Under the pieces are notes generated by a model. That model did no database searches. It saw nothing but the letters and a program-made list of their open reading frames with translations, and was not told the origin of the DNA. Position numbers and translations under genes: made by a program. A DNA stretch of 21,626 bases from an uncultured Hungatella sp. (GTDB lineage Bacteria > Bacillota > Clostridia > Lachnospirales > Lachnospiraceae): contig CAJUPP010000064.1 of the NCBI GenBank assembly GCA_910588325.1, forward strand, positions 1-21,626, given 5' to 3'. Each line of letters opens with the position of its first letter. The first letter of the stretch is position 1. Shown piece after piece: positions 15,061 through 21,626 of the stretch.

Positions 15061-15170
15061 AGGAATCATGAAAAAAGAATTGATGTTCGTGGGTTCAAAT
15101 CCCACCGGTTCTTAAGGGAACTGTAGCTAAGTGGTAAAAGCAATCAATCAGACACCGGTCACGTGTTCCT
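15061..15170 (+). ncRNA. Circularly permuted tRNA-like RNA (bacterial Y RNA/YrlA-type candidate)
   Basis: All helices of a tRNA cloverleaf are present but the 3' half precedes the 5' half. In order: anticodon-stem 3' strand TTGAT (15080-15084); variable loop GTTC; T arm GTGGG, TTCAAAT loop, CCCAC (15089-15105); acceptor 3' strand CGGTTCT (15106-15112); 4-nt TAAG; acceptor 5' strand GGAACTG (15117-15123); T8-A9; D arm GCT, loop with GG (15133-15134), AGC (15126-15141); A26; anticodon-stem 5' strand ATCAA (15143-15147). The acceptor pairs over 7 bp (two G-U), the anticodon stem over 5-6 bp. AGGAA (15061-15065) and TTCCT (15166-15170) close an extended stem. There is no anticodon loop and no CCA. 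Bacterial Y RNAs contain such a tRNA-mimic module. Upstream GGCTGG (15022-15027) and GCAGTG (15039-15044) resemble the Ro-binding strand, but I could not find its partner strand. Confidence 0.82.
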
Positions 15171-15425
15171 ATGAAAAAAAGAAGAAGGAGAATATCAGGC
15201 CGAAAGATGGCAGCAGAAATCCTGCCTTGTGCCGCCAGGAGGAAAAAGATAAACCTGGTTCCATGGTTCAAAAAAAGCTGGCTGAATATCTGATGTGGGA
15301 AACAGGGACGTCAGAAGAACAGACAGACGGATTTGAACAGCCGGATCAGAGTTGTCTTTACCGGAACGGCCGGCCCGCAGCCGGTTTCTGCGATATGCTC
15401 CCGAATCCAAAAGGAGGTAAGAAAA

Positions 15426-16517
15426 ATGAAGTATGAGATCAATCAGAATCAGTGTGGTTTTTTAATGAGACATGGACGTTTTGTGAAGATGCTGTTTGGA
15501 GGAACGTATCACTACCTGAAGGCAGCAGGCTATGACGTATTTATAGAGGAAATGGACGGGGCCGTAAGGTTTGGGAAAATTCCGAAGGAGGTGCTTCTGG
15601 AGGATAAGGAGTTTGCGGATAAGGTGCTGAATGTAATCGTTCCGGCTGGATTTATTGGAATTTTAAGGAAAAACGGTACGCCTCAGACCTGTCTGACAGA
15701 GACGGAATATCTGTTTTGGAATCAGTGGAAACAGTATGATGTGGTTTTAATGGATATGCAGCAGCCAGAGATGGAAGGAGAGGTGAGCAAGGCATATCTG
15801 GCTATCATTCCCCTTAAATACTATAAAAAGATTGAGATTCAGCCGGGAGAGATGGGGCTCCTCTACTACAATAACCAGGTGGTAAAGGAACTGCATGCGG
15901 GAACTTATTACTACTGGCTGTATTCCAAGGATGTAACGGGACGGATTGTGGATCTGAAAAGCCATTCCCTGGAAATAACAGGACAGGAGATTCTGACAGC
16001 GGACAGAATCGGTGTGAGAATCAATCTGACTTGTACATACCGGATTGTGGAACCCAGAAGGATGATTGAAACCATCAGAAATCTGGAGAATCAGATTTAT
16101 GTGTGTGTTCAGTTAATCATACGGGAATATATTGGCCGTTACCGCCTGGATGAGCTGCTGGAGCAGAAAGAAGAAATTTCCGGTTTTATTTTCAAACGTC
16201 TGAAGGAAGTGGAAGGAGAGTACTGTGTGGAATTTCAGAACGCTGGTATCAAGGATATCATTCTGCCGGGGGAAATCCGGGATATTATGAATACGGTGCT
16301 GGTGGCGGAGAGAAAAGCCCAGGCCAATGTGATTACGCGGCGTGAGGAGGTGGCTTCCACCCGGTCTCTGCTGAATACGGCAAAGCTGATGGATGAGAAT
16401 AAGACACTGTATAAGTTAAAGGAGATGGAATGTCTGGAAAGGATCTGTGCCCAGGTGGGAAATATCCAGGTTTCCGGAGGCGGTGCTCTGCTGGAACAGC
16501 TGAAAAATATATTGTAA
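15426..16517 (+). CDS. Slipin/SPFH (band 7)-like protein
   Basis: 363 residues from ATG 15426, with AAAGGAGG 8 nt upstream; a longer frame from 15333 lacks a site. The region ~140-320 (EIQPGEMGLLYYNNQVVKEL, then YYYWLYSKDVTGRIVDLKSH, ITGQEILTADRIGVRINLTC, REYIGRYRLDELLEQ, NAGIKDIILPGEI, ERKAQANVITRREEVASTR) is the band-7 fold and coiled region of slipins. No N-terminal transmembrane helix is visible. The G-(F/L)-L ... G-T/E-Y-x-(Y/W) pattern occurs three times, at ~8-45, ~73-115 and ~138-178, suggesting repeated beta units. Slipins of this type occur in RNA-repair operons with RtcB, Ro60 and Y RNAs; here the gene is 255 bp after the tRNA-like RNA and divergent from the WYL pair. Biochemical role unknown; scaffold for RNA or protein is a guess. 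Confidence 0.85.
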   Translation: MKYEINQNQCGFLMRHGRFVKMLFGGTYHYLKAAGYDVFIEEMDGAVRFGKIPKEVLLEDKEFADKVLNVIVPAGFIGILRKNGTPQTCLTETEYLFWNQWKQYDVVLMDMQQPEMEGEVSKAYLAIIPLKYYKKIEIQPGEMGLLYYNNQVVKELHAGTYYYWLYSKDVTGRIVDLKSHSLEITGQEILTADRIGVRINLTCTYRIVEPRRMIETIRNLENQIYVCVQLIIREYIGRYRLDELLEQKEEISGFIFKRLKEVEGEYCVEFQNAGIKDIILPGEIRDIMNTVLVAERKAQANVITRREEVASTRSLLNTAKLMDENKTLYKLKEMECLERICAQVGNIQVSGGGALLEQLKNIL

Positions 16518-16605
16518 AATCATGAAAAAATATAGTAACAGTTCAAGGATTATCTGAATTGTTGTAAAATATAGAAAAATGTGTACGAAAAATTTGGCGG
16601 GAGAC

Positions 16606-16634
16606 TTGTTGAGTCAATTTATTAGTGATATAAT
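16606..16634 (+). promoter_or_regulatory. Promoter of the three-gene membrane operon
   Basis: TTGTTG (16606-16611), 17-nt spacer, TATAAT (16629-16634), about 55 nt before the first gene. A TTGACA at 16652-16657 has no matching -10. Confidence 0.6.
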
Positions 16635-16689
16635 AAGAAGCGTCTGATTTTTTGACAAAGTGTAAATAATCATGGAGGACTTAGAGAGA

Positions 16690-17280
16690 ATGAACAAATA
16701 TGAAAGTGCAAAGTTTGAACGTGTCGGAAGTTCCTACATCCTGATGGTGTTGGGAATTGCTGTTGTGCTGCCGCTTGTCGTATCATTTATAGCATGTGCA
16801 AGCCAGGGGAATTTTAGCATGTCAGTATTTTTGCCTTTGGCCTTGGTGTTTGGCTTTATGATCTGGATCGTATTGATTATGATGATTGGATGGGGAAGTT
16901 TTTCCGCACCATTTGTGAAGAGAACGGCTAAGAAGATAGGCGATCTTCCGTTTCGGTTCAACAGTTCTTTTCGGGGAAGGGCAGGAATCCTGTACATTGA
17001 TGTTGCCAATGGAATGATTGGTTTCATTTCCGCATACAATCCATTTAAAATTCAGATTTTTAATGCGGCCCGTCTTGACAAGATGAAAACGCTGGCTTCC
17101 GCTATGACTGGAGTTCGTTTTGTATTTAATATAGATAATAAGAAGGTATCCATGTATACGCTGCTTACTAACAGAGCATACAGCATCAAGAGCGGTATTG
17201 GTGCGGAGGCTGTGTCCAAGGCAGATGCATTTGTGGAACTTTTGAAGGAGGCCAAGAGCCAGGCGGAGAGGAATCAATAA
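16690..17280 (+). CDS. Hypothetical membrane protein, two N-terminal helices
   Basis: 196 residues. ATG 16690 is chosen because GGAGG (16674-16678) lies 11 nt upstream; the ATG at 16672 overlaps that site. Two transmembrane helices at about 16-38 (ILMVLGIAVVLPLVVSFIAC) and 44-68 (SVFLPLALVFGFMIWIVLIM) are followed by a soluble domain of ~125 residues facing the cytosol or outside (SFRGRAGILYIDVANGMIGF ... FNAARLDKMKTLASA ... AYSIKSG) and a charged C-terminus. The soluble part alternates strands in a way that could suit a PH-like fold, but I recognise no family. It is the first gene of a tight operon with the next two membrane proteins (3-4 bp gaps), so the three probably form one complex. Confidence 0.8.
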   Translation: MNKYESAKFERVGSSYILMVLGIAVVLPLVVSFIACASQGNFSMSVFLPLALVFGFMIWIVLIMMIGWGSFSAPFVKRTAKKIGDLPFRFNSSFRGRAGILYIDVANGMIGFISAYNPFKIQIFNAARLDKMKTLASAMTGVRFVFNIDNKKVSMYTLLTNRAYSIKSGIGAEAVSKADAFVELLKEAKSQAERNQ

Positions 17281-17283
17281 GCT

Positions 17284-17802
17284 ATGGAAGTTACATATTA
17301 TTTGCCGGAGATTCTGTTCGGAGTTTTGGGTCTGGCGGCTGTGATATGGGCAGTAGCACTTGTGACAGATCTTATACGGGGAAAGTATGGGGAGACCAGC
17401 TGCATTCACTGCAGGGGAAAAGCAGTGAAGGAAGGATATGGGCCCTGCCTGTTTTTGCTGCCATTACATTTTGGCGAGACCTATGAGGATTCGGAGGAGT
17501 ATCTTCGGACTCATATGAAGCCGATTTACAGCAAAGAGCAGATTCCCACCGGTATGAGAGCCTGCTGGCTGGAGGTCTATAGGTGCGAACGATGTGATAA
17601 ACAGCAGGTGAAGATTACGGATTTCCTGGATGTCCGCGGGGAAGAGAGTATTAAGAAAACGTGCGTGTTTCCCTATGAAACATTCCGTCCTCTGGTAGAG
17701 CAGTGGAGAGAGGATGCGGCAGCCGGTTCTCAGGTGAAGACTGCGGTAAAAGGAATCCATGGACAGGCAGATAGTCATATAACGAGAAGAGGAGGATATT
17801 GA
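17284..17802 (+). CDS. Hypothetical membrane protein with paired Cys motifs
   Basis: 172 residues, starting 3 bp after the previous stop. One N-terminal transmembrane helix (~7-30, LPEILFGVLGLAAVIWAVAL), then CIHC (~40-43) and YRCERCDK (~99-103), two C-x-x-C pairs that could bind zinc across a small domain. The C-terminus is hydrophilic. I do not recognise the family. The GGAGATT-poor junction and short spacing suggest translational coupling with the upstream gene. Its third-gene neighbour starts 4 bp after its stop. Confidence 0.78.
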   Translation: MEVTYYLPEILFGVLGLAAVIWAVALVTDLIRGKYGETSCIHCRGKAVKEGYGPCLFLLPLHFGETYEDSEEYLRTHMKPIYSKEQIPTGMRACWLEVYRCERCDKQQVKITDFLDVRGEESIKKTCVFPYETFRPLVEQWREDAAAGSQVKTAVKGIHGQADSHITRRGGY

Positions 17803-17806
17803 TGTT

Positions 17807-18526
17807 ATGAAAAAGCTGGTAAAAGCATTGGAATTTGTTGCTGTGATTATAGCATTGGTCGTAGGTGTCTATGTTGGAAAAAACATAGGCGTGGAATCCA
17901 TGCTGCGTAAAGGCCTGGAGCCAGTGACCCTGGCAAAGACAGAGGAAGGCCTTCCGGAAGAATGTGTGGGAAGGCCGGCGGCTGATGATATCCCAAGAGT
18001 GGAAAGTATGGCGGATTGGGATGAGGCATGGGATTATGATTACATAACCATTGAACCGAAAAATATTATCGGTACCCAGGTAGGCGTACGCTATCCGTGG
18101 GTGTCCATATATACCAGAAGCAGAAGGGGCGGACAGAGAAGGAAAGCAGATGTTGTAGATACCAGATTCGATTTTTTTAACGAGTACGGAGAGTACTATC
18201 TGGTTCAGCTGCCGGATGATTCCTATGTGCTGGCAGAGATTTCCCTGGAGGATGCAAGGAAGATAAAAGCGGGAAAGAGCGTGGCTCTTCCGGTGGGAAG
18301 GAAGCAGAATTCGGATCACAGGGTAATACCCAATATTCAGAATCTCTGTGACCAGTATGGTGTTGCGGATATGGAGAAGGTATTCTACTGTATCGATGAG
18401 CAGTGGAATCAGAATAATAATTTTAAGGTGCTGATTATACGGTTTGCCATCGGTGCAGTGGTAGTTCTGGCATTGGGAACGATTTTGATTATGATTGTGG
18501 ATAAAATTTTTAAGGTGAAGGATTAA
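17807..18526 (+). CDS. Hypothetical protein with a transmembrane helix at each end
   Basis: 239 residues; GAGGAGGATATTG precedes the ATG. Hydrophobic helices at ~7-27 (ALEFVAVIIALVVGVYVG) and ~210-233 (LIIRFAIGAVVVLALGTILI) flank a soluble domain of ~180 residues containing ESMADWDEAWDYDYITIEP, a basic patch SRRGGQRRK and a strand-rich stretch (YYLVQLPDDSYVLAEISLE). Both ends in the membrane put the central domain on one side, most likely outside. No family recognised. Last gene of the operon; a strong terminator follows 45 bp after the stop. Confidence 0.8.
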   Translation: MKKLVKALEFVAVIIALVVGVYVGKNIGVESMLRKGLEPVTLAKTEEGLPEECVGRPAADDIPRVESMADWDEAWDYDYITIEPKNIIGTQVGVRYPWVSIYTRSRRGGQRRKADVVDTRFDFFNEYGEYYLVQLPDDSYVLAEISLEDARKIKAGKSVALPVGRKQNSDHRVIPNIQNLCDQYGVADMEKVFYCIDEQWNQNNNFKVLIIRFAIGAVVVLALGTILIMIVDKIFKVKD

Positions 18527-18571
18527 GCTATGGGGAGATAGCGATTTGTTTGCCGTAGCAGAGCAGGTAAT

Positions 18572-18636
18572 GAGGGCATTGGATGATTTCCTTTTTGGCG
18601 GGCATGATAGGGGAATCATGGGATGCCCTCGTTTTT
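18572..18636 (+). terminator. Terminator of the three-gene membrane operon
   Basis: GAGGGCAT (18572-18579) pairs with ATGCCCTC (18623-18630), and inside it ATGATT (18583-18588) with AATCAT (18614-18619); GTTTTT follows. Confidence 0.8.
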
Positions 18637-18797
18637 ATGCCAGTTGATTATTTTTTGAAGATGTGAGAATTGTCTGAAAAATATAGAGAAAATCCCCATA
18701 AAACAATGTGAATATTTTGCAAAAATATAAATTATTAAAATAATTATATACAAATCAAAAGAAGACAAAAATATTTAATATTTTTATCAAAAAAGTG

Positions 18798-18826
18798 TTG
18801 ACAAATCGACGGAAATCGTATATACT
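18798..18826 (+). promoter_or_regulatory. Strong sigma-A promoter with no protein gene behind it
   Basis: TTGACA (18798-18803), 17-nt spacer, TATACT (18821-18826), in a very AT-rich upstream region. It drives the candidate noncoding unit up to the terminator at 19248-19294. Confidence 0.85.
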
Positions 18827-18832
18827 AAGTAC

Positions 18833-19294
18833 AACAAAAGAAACAAACAAAATTTAAGAGAAGGAGGTATGGACCACCAAAATCATAAGCTTCGTTTCAT
18901 TTTATAAGTAAAATGAAACATAGGACCCCCAATCCACGATATGCAGCCCTCAGAAGAAACTATGAAGATTTCGAATTCTAAGAAGAGTTAGAGGAGGAAG
19001 AAGATAAGTCGTTTGATGATATGACGAGAAAGTATTGTTGGTGCGACGGTAAGATTTTCGAGATGACAATAACCGTTAGAAGAATATGAGAATATAAAAG
19101 AGATGATGCGTAGAAGAGGGAAGAGCAGAAGTAGGATTGGCAGAAAAAATTTAATATAGATAAATCTTAAAAACAAAATCCAAAAGAGGAAAGTTTTTAA
19201 GAAATACTCAAAAAGAGAGGTATAGTCCAATGGATGAGATAGCCTGAAAGCGAGTATCGATGGAAGAGGATAATCGATACTCGCTTATTTTTTT
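18833..19294 (+). ncRNA. Candidate noncoding transcript of about 460 nt
   Basis: The stretch 18637-19472 has no convincing gene, yet 18833-19294 is bounded by a near-consensus promoter and a perfect terminator. It is purine-rich with many stops in all forward frames. Structure visible: GTTTCATTTT (18894-18903) pairs perfectly with AAAATGAAAC (18910-18919); ACGGT (about 19046-19050) can pair with ACCGT (about 19072-19076); GGACCACCAA and GGACCCCCAA form an imperfect direct repeat around that first hairpin. Tiny frames exist (for example 22 residues from ATG 18913, MKHRTPNPRYAALRRNYEDF...) but lack well-spaced binding sites. It could be a regulatory RNA, a peptide-coding RNA, a decayed gene, or an attenuated leader of the polysaccharide gene; the separate promoter at 19376 argues against the last. 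Confidence 0.5.
19248..19294 (+). terminator. Perfect intrinsic terminator of the candidate noncoding unit
   Basis: A 14-bp perfect stem (19248-19261 with 19273-19286, AAGCGAGTATCGAT on the left), 11-nt loop, then A and seven T (19288-19294). Confidence 0.93.
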
Positions 19295-19375
19295 GCGAAA
19301 CTATCTGGATGTGCGGTTTTGTAAAAATATGTTAAAAATATTAATGAAATATTAAGAACTTACAAATTGTTACAG

Positions 19376-19404
19376 TTGAATTATATTTTTAAGAATGTTA
19401 TACT
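19376..19404 (+). promoter_or_regulatory. Promoter of the polysaccharide gene
   Basis: TTGAAT (19376-19381), 17-nt spacer, TATACT (19399-19404), about 60 nt of leader before the ATG at 19473. Confidence 0.8.
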
Positions 19405-19472
19405 ATCATAGAGTCTGTAAAAAACAGAGTATATAGGGAATTATACAGAAGTAGAAGGAAATGGTGGACTAA

Positions 19473-21329
19473 ATGATAGATAAGCTTGTTCCGAAAGGAA
19501 AAAGAGTACGAATGGTATTGCTGCTGATTGTAGACATTTTGGTAGTCCAATTCAGCAGTTTTTTGGGCCTATGGCTTCGTTTTGATATGCAGGTATCCAG
19601 TATTCCGGGAGGGTACATGGATGCGGTGGTAAGGTATGCACCTTTATATACAGTGGTTACCGTTGCTATTTTCTTCTTCCTGCGGTTGTATTCTTTTATG
19701 TGGAGCGTAGCCGGCATGAGGGAGGAGATGCATATTGTCATTGCCTGCAGTCTCTCTACGTTGTGTCAGATATCAGGAATGACGATGCTGGAGCTGCGTG
19801 TTCCCAGAAGCTATTATGCGATCTGTTTTGTTGCCCTGACCTCCTGTGTGACAGTAGTAAGGCTGTCTTACCGAATTGGACAGGCTCTGAAATCCAGCTA
19901 TGGGCATACTGAGGGGAAGAAGATTATGATTGTAGGAGCCGGAACCTCCGGTTCTGTGATCCTGAAGGAAATGATGACCAGCACATATGCTGACGGACGC
20001 GTCGTGTGTTTCGTGGATGATGACAAGAATAAACAGGGAAAATATTTAAATAATGTTTTCATCGCCGGAGGAAGAGACGATATTCCTGCGCTGGTAAAGC
20101 GGTATGAGATAGAGGAGATCTATGTGGCTATGCCGTCGGCGCCGGCTATGGAAATTAAGAAGATTCTGGAAATATGCCGGGAGATGGATTGTGAGATTAA
20201 GATTCTTCCAGGTATCTATCAGCTCCTCAATGGTGATGTCAGTGTTTCCAAGCTTCGGAAGATTCAGATAGAGGATCTTCTGGGCAGGGAGCCTATCAGG
20301 GTAAACTTAAATCAGATTATGGATTATGTAAGCAATAAAGTGGTACTGGTTACCGGCGGAGGCGGTTCCATAGGAAGCGAATTGTGCCGTCAGATTGCCA
20401 GCCATAATCCGAAACAGCTGATTGTGTTTGATGTATATGAAAACAATGCCTATGATCTGCAGCAGGAGTTAAAGAGGACTTATCCTGATTTGAATTTGGT
20501 AGTGCTCATTGGTTCTGTGCGCAATACCCACCGGATGGAGACAATATTTGAAAAATACAGGCCGAATATTGTGTATCATGCAGCGGCCCATAAACATGTC
20601 CCGCTGATGGAGGACAGCCCTAATGAGGCCATTAAGAATAATGTGTTCGGTACATATAAGACAGCAAAAGCAGCGAACAAATACGGTGCGGATCGGTTTG
20701 TGCTGATTTCTACTGACAAAGCGGTGAATCCTACCAATATTATGGGAGCTTCCAAGAGAATGTGCGAGATGGTGGTGCAGATGATGAACCTTCACTCCAA
20801 GACAGAATTTGTTGCCGTTCGGTTCGGTAATGTGCTGGGAAGCAATGGGTCTGTGATTCCGCTGTTTAAGAAGCAGATTGAAAACGGCGGGCCGGTGACG
20901 GTTACTCATAAGGATATTATTCGGTATTTTATGACCATTCCGGAGGCAGTGTCGCTGGTGCTGCAGGCAGGAGCCTATGCGAAAGGCGGGGAGATCTTTG
21001 TGCTGAATATGGGAGAGCCGGTGCGGATTCTGGATTTGGCTGAGAATCTGATTCGACTGTCAGGATATATTCCATATGAGGATATTGACATTCAGTTTAC
21101 AGGACTTCGTCCGGGGGAGAAACTGTATGAAGAGATGCTGATGGATGAGGAGGGGCTGCAGGATACGCCCAATAAGCTGATTCATATCGGGAAACCTATT
21201 AAATTTGACGCGGAGGAATTTAAGAGGGAACTGGATGAGCTTTATGAGATTGCCAATAGGGATTCGGATGAAATCAAAGAAGCGGTGCAGAGGATTGTGC
21301 CGACGTATGTGATTTCGAAGGAACATTGA
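19473..21329 (+). CDS. Membrane NDP-sugar 4,6-dehydratase/epimerase (CapD/PglF/EpsC family)
   Basis: 618 residues, full length for the family. Four N-terminal transmembrane helices (~12-130, e.g. VLLLIVDILVVQFSSFLGLW), a first Rossmann domain (VGAGTSGSVILKEM at ~153) and a second, catalytic one with VTGGGGSIGSELCRQI at ~292, AAHKHVPLMEDSP, and STDKAVNPTNIMGASKR at ~413-429. Met (M424) replaces the usual Tyr of YxxxK, with K428 catalytic: the SMK type typical of WbpM/PglF 4,6-dehydratases acting on UDP-GlcNAc. The product feeds diaminobacillosamine, QuiNAc or FucNAc-type sugars for capsule, EPS or glycoproteins. GGTGGACTAA precedes the ATG. It has its own promoter and a terminator ~95 bp after the stop, so it is a single unit, probably at the edge of a surface polysaccharide locus. 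Confidence 0.94.
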   Translation: MIDKLVPKGKRVRMVLLLIVDILVVQFSSFLGLWLRFDMQVSSIPGGYMDAVVRYAPLYTVVTVAIFFFLRLYSFMWSVAGMREEMHIVIACSLSTLCQISGMTMLELRVPRSYYAICFVALTSCVTVVRLSYRIGQALKSSYGHTEGKKIMIVGAGTSGSVILKEMMTSTYADGRVVCFVDDDKNKQGKYLNNVFIAGGRDDIPALVKRYEIEEIYVAMPSAPAMEIKKILEICREMDCEIKILPGIYQLLNGDVSVSKLRKIQIEDLLGREPIRVNLNQIMDYVSNKVVLVTGGGGSIGSELCRQIASHNPKQLIVFDVYENNAYDLQQELKRTYPDLNLVVLIGSVRNTHRMETIFEKYRPNIVYHAAAHKHVPLMEDSPNEAIKNNVFGTYKTAKAANKYGADRFVLISTDKAVNPTNIMGASKRMCEMVVQMMNLHSKTEFVAVRFGNVLGSNGSVIPLFKKQIENGGPVTVTHKDIIRYFMTIPEAVSLVLQAGAYAKGGEIFVLNMGEPVRILDLAENLIRLSGYIPYEDIDIQFTGLRPGEKLYEEMLMDEEGLQDTPNKLIHIGKPIKFDAEEFKRELDELYEIANRDSDEIKEAVQRIVPTYVISKEH

Positions 21330-21423
21330 GGGAGCTGGAAAGGCTGAAACTGGAGGTGGATTAGGGAAGGCTTTTGGACCCGTCCGTTGATTGACTGGAT
21401 GTAAGGATAATCATAAGACGCAG

Positions 21424-21463
21424 AAATAGCCGCCTCGGTCTGACAAACTAAGCGGCTATTTTT
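21424..21463 (+). terminator. Terminator after the polysaccharide gene
   Basis: AAATAGCCGC (21424-21433) pairs perfectly with GCGGCTATTT (21452-21461); the T-run 21459-21463 completes it. Confidence 0.88.
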
Positions 21464-21566
21464 GCTTTACATTGTTGGGCTAACCGTCTATCGATGGCTC
21501 CTGGGGCGTCTGTTACCAGCAGGCGCCTCTCTTTATTTAAAGAATTAGGCGTTTGCAAAACGCCAC

Positions 21567-21592
21567 AGCCTGCATAAAATCAGGCTTTTTTC
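21567..21592 (+). terminator. Second terminator-like hairpin at the right edge
   Basis: AGCCTG (21567-21572) pairs with CAGGCT (21581-21586), followed by T6. Just before it GGCGTTT and AAACGCC form another hairpin (about 21548-21563). No gene is visible in 21330-21626, so it may end a read-through transcript. Confidence 0.6.
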
Positions 21593-21626
21593 TTTGATAA
21601 AATAGAACAACTCCTCACAGGTTTGT

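Noticed and set aside
15080..15147. Two unrelated half-tRNA pseudogenes
   Set aside because: The halves pair with each other in acceptor (7 bp) and anticodon stems (5-6 bp), which independent fragments would not do.
15080..15147. A functional permuted tRNA that decodes a codon
   Set aside because: No anticodon loop of normal length can be made; the residues after ATCAA and before TTGAT give a long internal loop and no U33. A tRNA mimic fits better.
15171..15293. 40-residue very basic frame (MKKRRRRISGRK...)
   Set aside because: No Shine-Dalgarno before the ATG (preceded by GTTCCT), and the A-rich start is explained by the RNA's flanking repeat. Kept only as a remote possibility.
15131..15436. 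101-codon plus-strand frame across the end of the tRNA-like RNA
   Set aside because: Starts inside the D arm, has no ribosome binding site and overlaps the true slipin start, whose AGGAGG is clear. Composition is not protein-like.
17651..18619. 322-codon minus-strand frame
   Set aside because: Antisense to two genes with good starts and spacing; its composition is that of a shadow frame.
1..21626. CRISPR array, transposase, integrase or canonical tRNA/rRNA genes
   Set aside because: No regularly spaced repeats, no transposase or recombinase motifs in the translated genes, and no normally ordered tRNA was seen.

Overview
The window looks like a chromosomal segment of a gut-type clostridium, most likely Lachnospiraceae (Clostridium cluster XIVa). 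The reasons are moderate GC, AGGAGG-type ribosome binding sites, a T-box leader, a non-discriminating archaeal-type AspRS beside GatCAB, PadR/DUF1700 and WYL regulators, and a CapD/EpsC-type polysaccharide gene. This is inference from gene content; no rRNA or canonical tRNA gene is present to confirm it.

Layout. Positions 1-660 hold the 3' end of an ABC transporter ATPase whose normal C-terminus seems replaced, then a gene-poor stretch with decayed or very short reading frames. A divergent cis-prenyltransferase (minus) and a PadR regulator (plus) flank a promoter packed with inverted repeats; PadR leads into a DUF1700/HAAS membrane protein and a small membrane-anchored protein. A GC-rich repeat separates these from mntP (minus). 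Next is a complete indirect Asn-tRNA/Gln-tRNA operon: promoter, T-box leader, aspS2-type AspRS, gatC, gatA, gatB and terminator. A ~200-bp structured, MITE-like element sits inside this operon between aspS and gatC.

A secreted 3D-domain protein (minus) and a heparanase-like (GH79-type) glycosidase (plus) follow. From 12.4 to 16.5 kb lies the most unusual part: two WYL-domain regulators on the minus strand, the upstream one split by a single in-frame TGA, facing away from a noncoding region and a slipin/SPFH-like protein on the plus strand. The noncoding region contains a circularly permuted tRNA-like RNA: anticodon-stem 3' strand, T arm and acceptor 3' strand come first, then a 4-nt loop, then acceptor 5' strand, D arm and anticodon-stem 5' strand. 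This is the layout I recall for the tRNA-mimic module of bacterial Y RNAs (YrlA type), which occur in Ro60/RtcB RNA-repair loci. No Ro60 or RtcB gene is in the window.

The right end has a three-gene operon of unknown membrane proteins, a promoter-to-terminator unit of about 460 nt with no convincing protein (candidate noncoding RNA), and a 618-residue membrane NDP-sugar dehydratase/epimerase of the CapD/PglF/EpsC family that probably opens a surface polysaccharide cluster.
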